Part shown: piece after piece, positions 5,650 through 6,416 of the stretch
Numbering within the stretch: the first letter of the stretch is position 1
How the letters are laid out: every line of letters starts with the position of its first letter
Assembly (NCBI GenBank): GCA_902780365.1
Contig: CACZFE010000154.1
Location: forward strand, 1-6,416
From: an uncultured Spirochaetales bacterium
Lineage (GTDB): Bacteria > UBP6 > UBA1177
DNA length: 6,416 bases
Direction of reading: 5' to 3'
Notes under the pieces: model-generated
What the model was told of the DNA's origin: nothing
Databases searched by the model: none
The model's input: only the letters and a program-made list of their open reading frames with translations
Translations under genes and position numbers: made by a program

Positions 5650-5665
5650 TGGCACTCGACTTGCT
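5650..5665 (+). promoter_or_regulatory. Sigma-54 (-24/-12) promoter of gspG
   Basis: TGGCAC, five bases, then TTGCT matches the RpoN consensus. The invariant GG (5651-5652) and GC (5663-5664) are exactly ten bases apart. Transcription is predicted to start near 5676, some 34 bases before the gspG ATG. Such promoters need an ATP-driven enhancer-binding protein. Type IV pilin genes are a known sigma-54 target (PilS/PilR), so similar control of this pseudopilin operon is reasonable. Confidence 0.8.
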
Positions 5666-5709
5666 TAATTTATAGGTTTTAGTTTTTTGCATTTTTTCAG
5701 GAGGTTTTT

Positions 5710-6141
5710 ATGTTTAAGAATTTTTTTAAGGCTTTGATCAAAGCAAACGCGAAAGAGGCGCCGAAAGGCTTTTCGCTTCTCGAAATCATGGTAACGATCA
5801 CGATCATGACGATGATTATGGGCGCTGTCGGCGTCGGTGTCATGGGTTATCTCGACAAATCGAAGATAAAACAGGCGAAGATCGACATCGGCACGATTTC
5901 GAATGCGCTTGACCTTTATAAAACCGAGTTCGGACGTTATCCCGACAGCGATGACGGTCTTTCGAGACTTGTCGAAGAAAAAATCCTCAAAGAAAAGAAA
6001 GTTCCTCAGGATCCGTGGGGAAACGAATATGTCTATATTTATCCCGGCTCGAACAACGAGGACAGTTTTGACCTTTACTCGTTCGGACCTGACGGCAAAG
6101 AGGGCGGAAACGACGATATAACCAACTGGGAAGACGACTAA
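5710..6141 (+). CDS. gspG: Type II secretion major pseudopilin GspG
   Basis: GspG is the main subunit of the type II secretion pseudopilus, which assembles on the inner membrane and pushes folded substrates through the outer-membrane secretin. The 143-residue preprotein has a 19-20-residue basic leader and a prepilin-peptidase site, KG/FSLLE, with cleavage after G20 and the required Glu at mature position 5 (E25). One hydrophobic helix spans 21-46. The GspG core follows: YKTEFGRYP (70-78), GLSRL, VPQDPWGNEY (99-107) and the C-terminal DLYSFGPDGKEGGNDDITNW (121-140), whose acidic loop corresponds to the family's calcium-binding site. The length is normal. AGGAGG at 5699-5704 is five bases from ATG. 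It is the first gene after the sigma-54 promoter and is followed two bases later by gspH, the usual G-H order. The leader is longer than the typical six to ten residues. No gspC-F genes precede it here, so the secretion genes are split or reordered. Confidence 0.93.
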   Translation: MFKNFFKALIKANAKEAPKGFSLLEIMVTITIMTMIMGAVGVGVMGYLDKSKIKQAKIDIGTISNALDLYKTEFGRYPDSDDGLSRLVEEKILKEKKVPQDPWGNEYVYIYPGSNNEDSFDLYSFGPDGKEGGNDDITNWEDD

Positions 6142-6143
6142 TT

Positions 6144-6416
6144 ATGAAAAGATCCGGATTTTCCATGGTCGAAATGCTTGCTGTTGCGGCGATAGCGATC
6201 GTCGTCGCCGGCTTTTCCGTTGCGGGGGTAAACCGTTTCGGACGCTATCAGGCGCAGGCTGACATGGGCGGTTTCAACTCTTTTCTGCGTTACAGCTTTA
6301 TGCAGGCGGTGCGCAACAAAGAGTATGTCCGTCTTGTTGTAGACCTGGAAAAGGGGAGTTACTGGACTGAAAAAAGCGAGACTCCGTTCTATCTTTTTAC
6401 AGGCGAAGCAGCTGCG
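6144..6416 (+). CDS. gspH: Type II secretion minor pseudopilin GspH, 5' part
   Basis: The first 91 codons are present and the frame is open at the right edge. A short leader (MKRSG) precedes a prepilin-peptidase site, G/FSMVE, with Glu at mature position 5 (E10). A hydrophobic helix (MLAVAAIAIVVAGFSVAGV) follows. After it, FMQAVRNKEYVRLVVDLEKG matches the pattern of GspH, where a helix with a conserved Arg region leads to a 'vrl.vD...g.y' beta strand. In the known system GspH is a minor pseudopilin acting near the tip or in priming of the pseudopilus. It begins two bases after the gspG stop with only a weak GGAAG ten bases upstream, so translation is probably coupled to gspG. GspI or a general FimT-like pseudopilin is an alternative, but position and motif favour GspH. 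Confidence 0.8.
   Translation, partial: MKRSGFSMVEMLAVAAIAIVVAGFSVAGVNRFGRYQAQADMGGFNSFLRYSFMQAVRNKEYVRLVVDLEKGSYWTEKSETPFYLFTGEAAA

Noticed and set aside
5903..6121. A second plus-strand frame inside gspG
   Set aside because: gspG shows unambiguous pseudopilin motifs in its own frame; this one is an overlapping shadow.

Overview
The window looks like chromosomal DNA from a diderm (Gram-negative-type) bacterium. The basis is a pair of type II secretion pseudopilin genes on the right, preceded by a textbook -24/-12 (sigma-54) promoter. I cannot name the genus from sequence alone. Composition is uneven. A sampled 60-base stretch in the left operon (1681-1740) is 30% G+C and one in the HD gene (5221-5280) is 52% G+C. 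This hints that the left operon has a different history from the right-hand genes.

Left two thirds (1-4549, minus strand): a tight operon read right to left. It starts with a predicted GTPase gene that is split by a frameshift (4549-3798). Two further, distinct GTPases follow (3797-2721 and 2711-1503), then a long protein that runs off the left edge (1488-<1). The last protein resembles the N-terminal half of a VirB4/HerA-type ATPase with a Gly/Ser/Asn-rich insert. The junctions are very close: TAA directly abutting ATG, a stop codon inside the next Shine-Dalgarno, and a 14-base gap. All three GTPases share an unusual G4-position motif, Thr-Gln-Cys, and a common motif that closes the G domain. 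They are therefore ancient paralogues kept together. The layout suggests a multi-component GTPase plus pump/translocase-like ATPase system, possibly a biological-conflict (defence) system. That function is inference.

Middle (4550-4947): a divergent control region for the operon, plus a 58-residue membrane protein gene on the plus strand (4688-4864) with its own Shine-Dalgarno. No hairpin separates it from the next gene.

Right third (4948-6416, plus strand): an HD-domain metal-dependent phosphohydrolase, then a regulatory intergenic region. That region holds an 8-bp inverted repeat, two near-identical 15-bp direct repeats, a 13-bp palindrome and a sigma-54 promoter. It is followed by gspG and the start of gspH, two bases apart, the beginning of a type II secretion operon that continues past the window. 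I see no tRNA, rRNA, insertion sequence or CRISPR array. No gene-free stretch exceeds about 200 bases.
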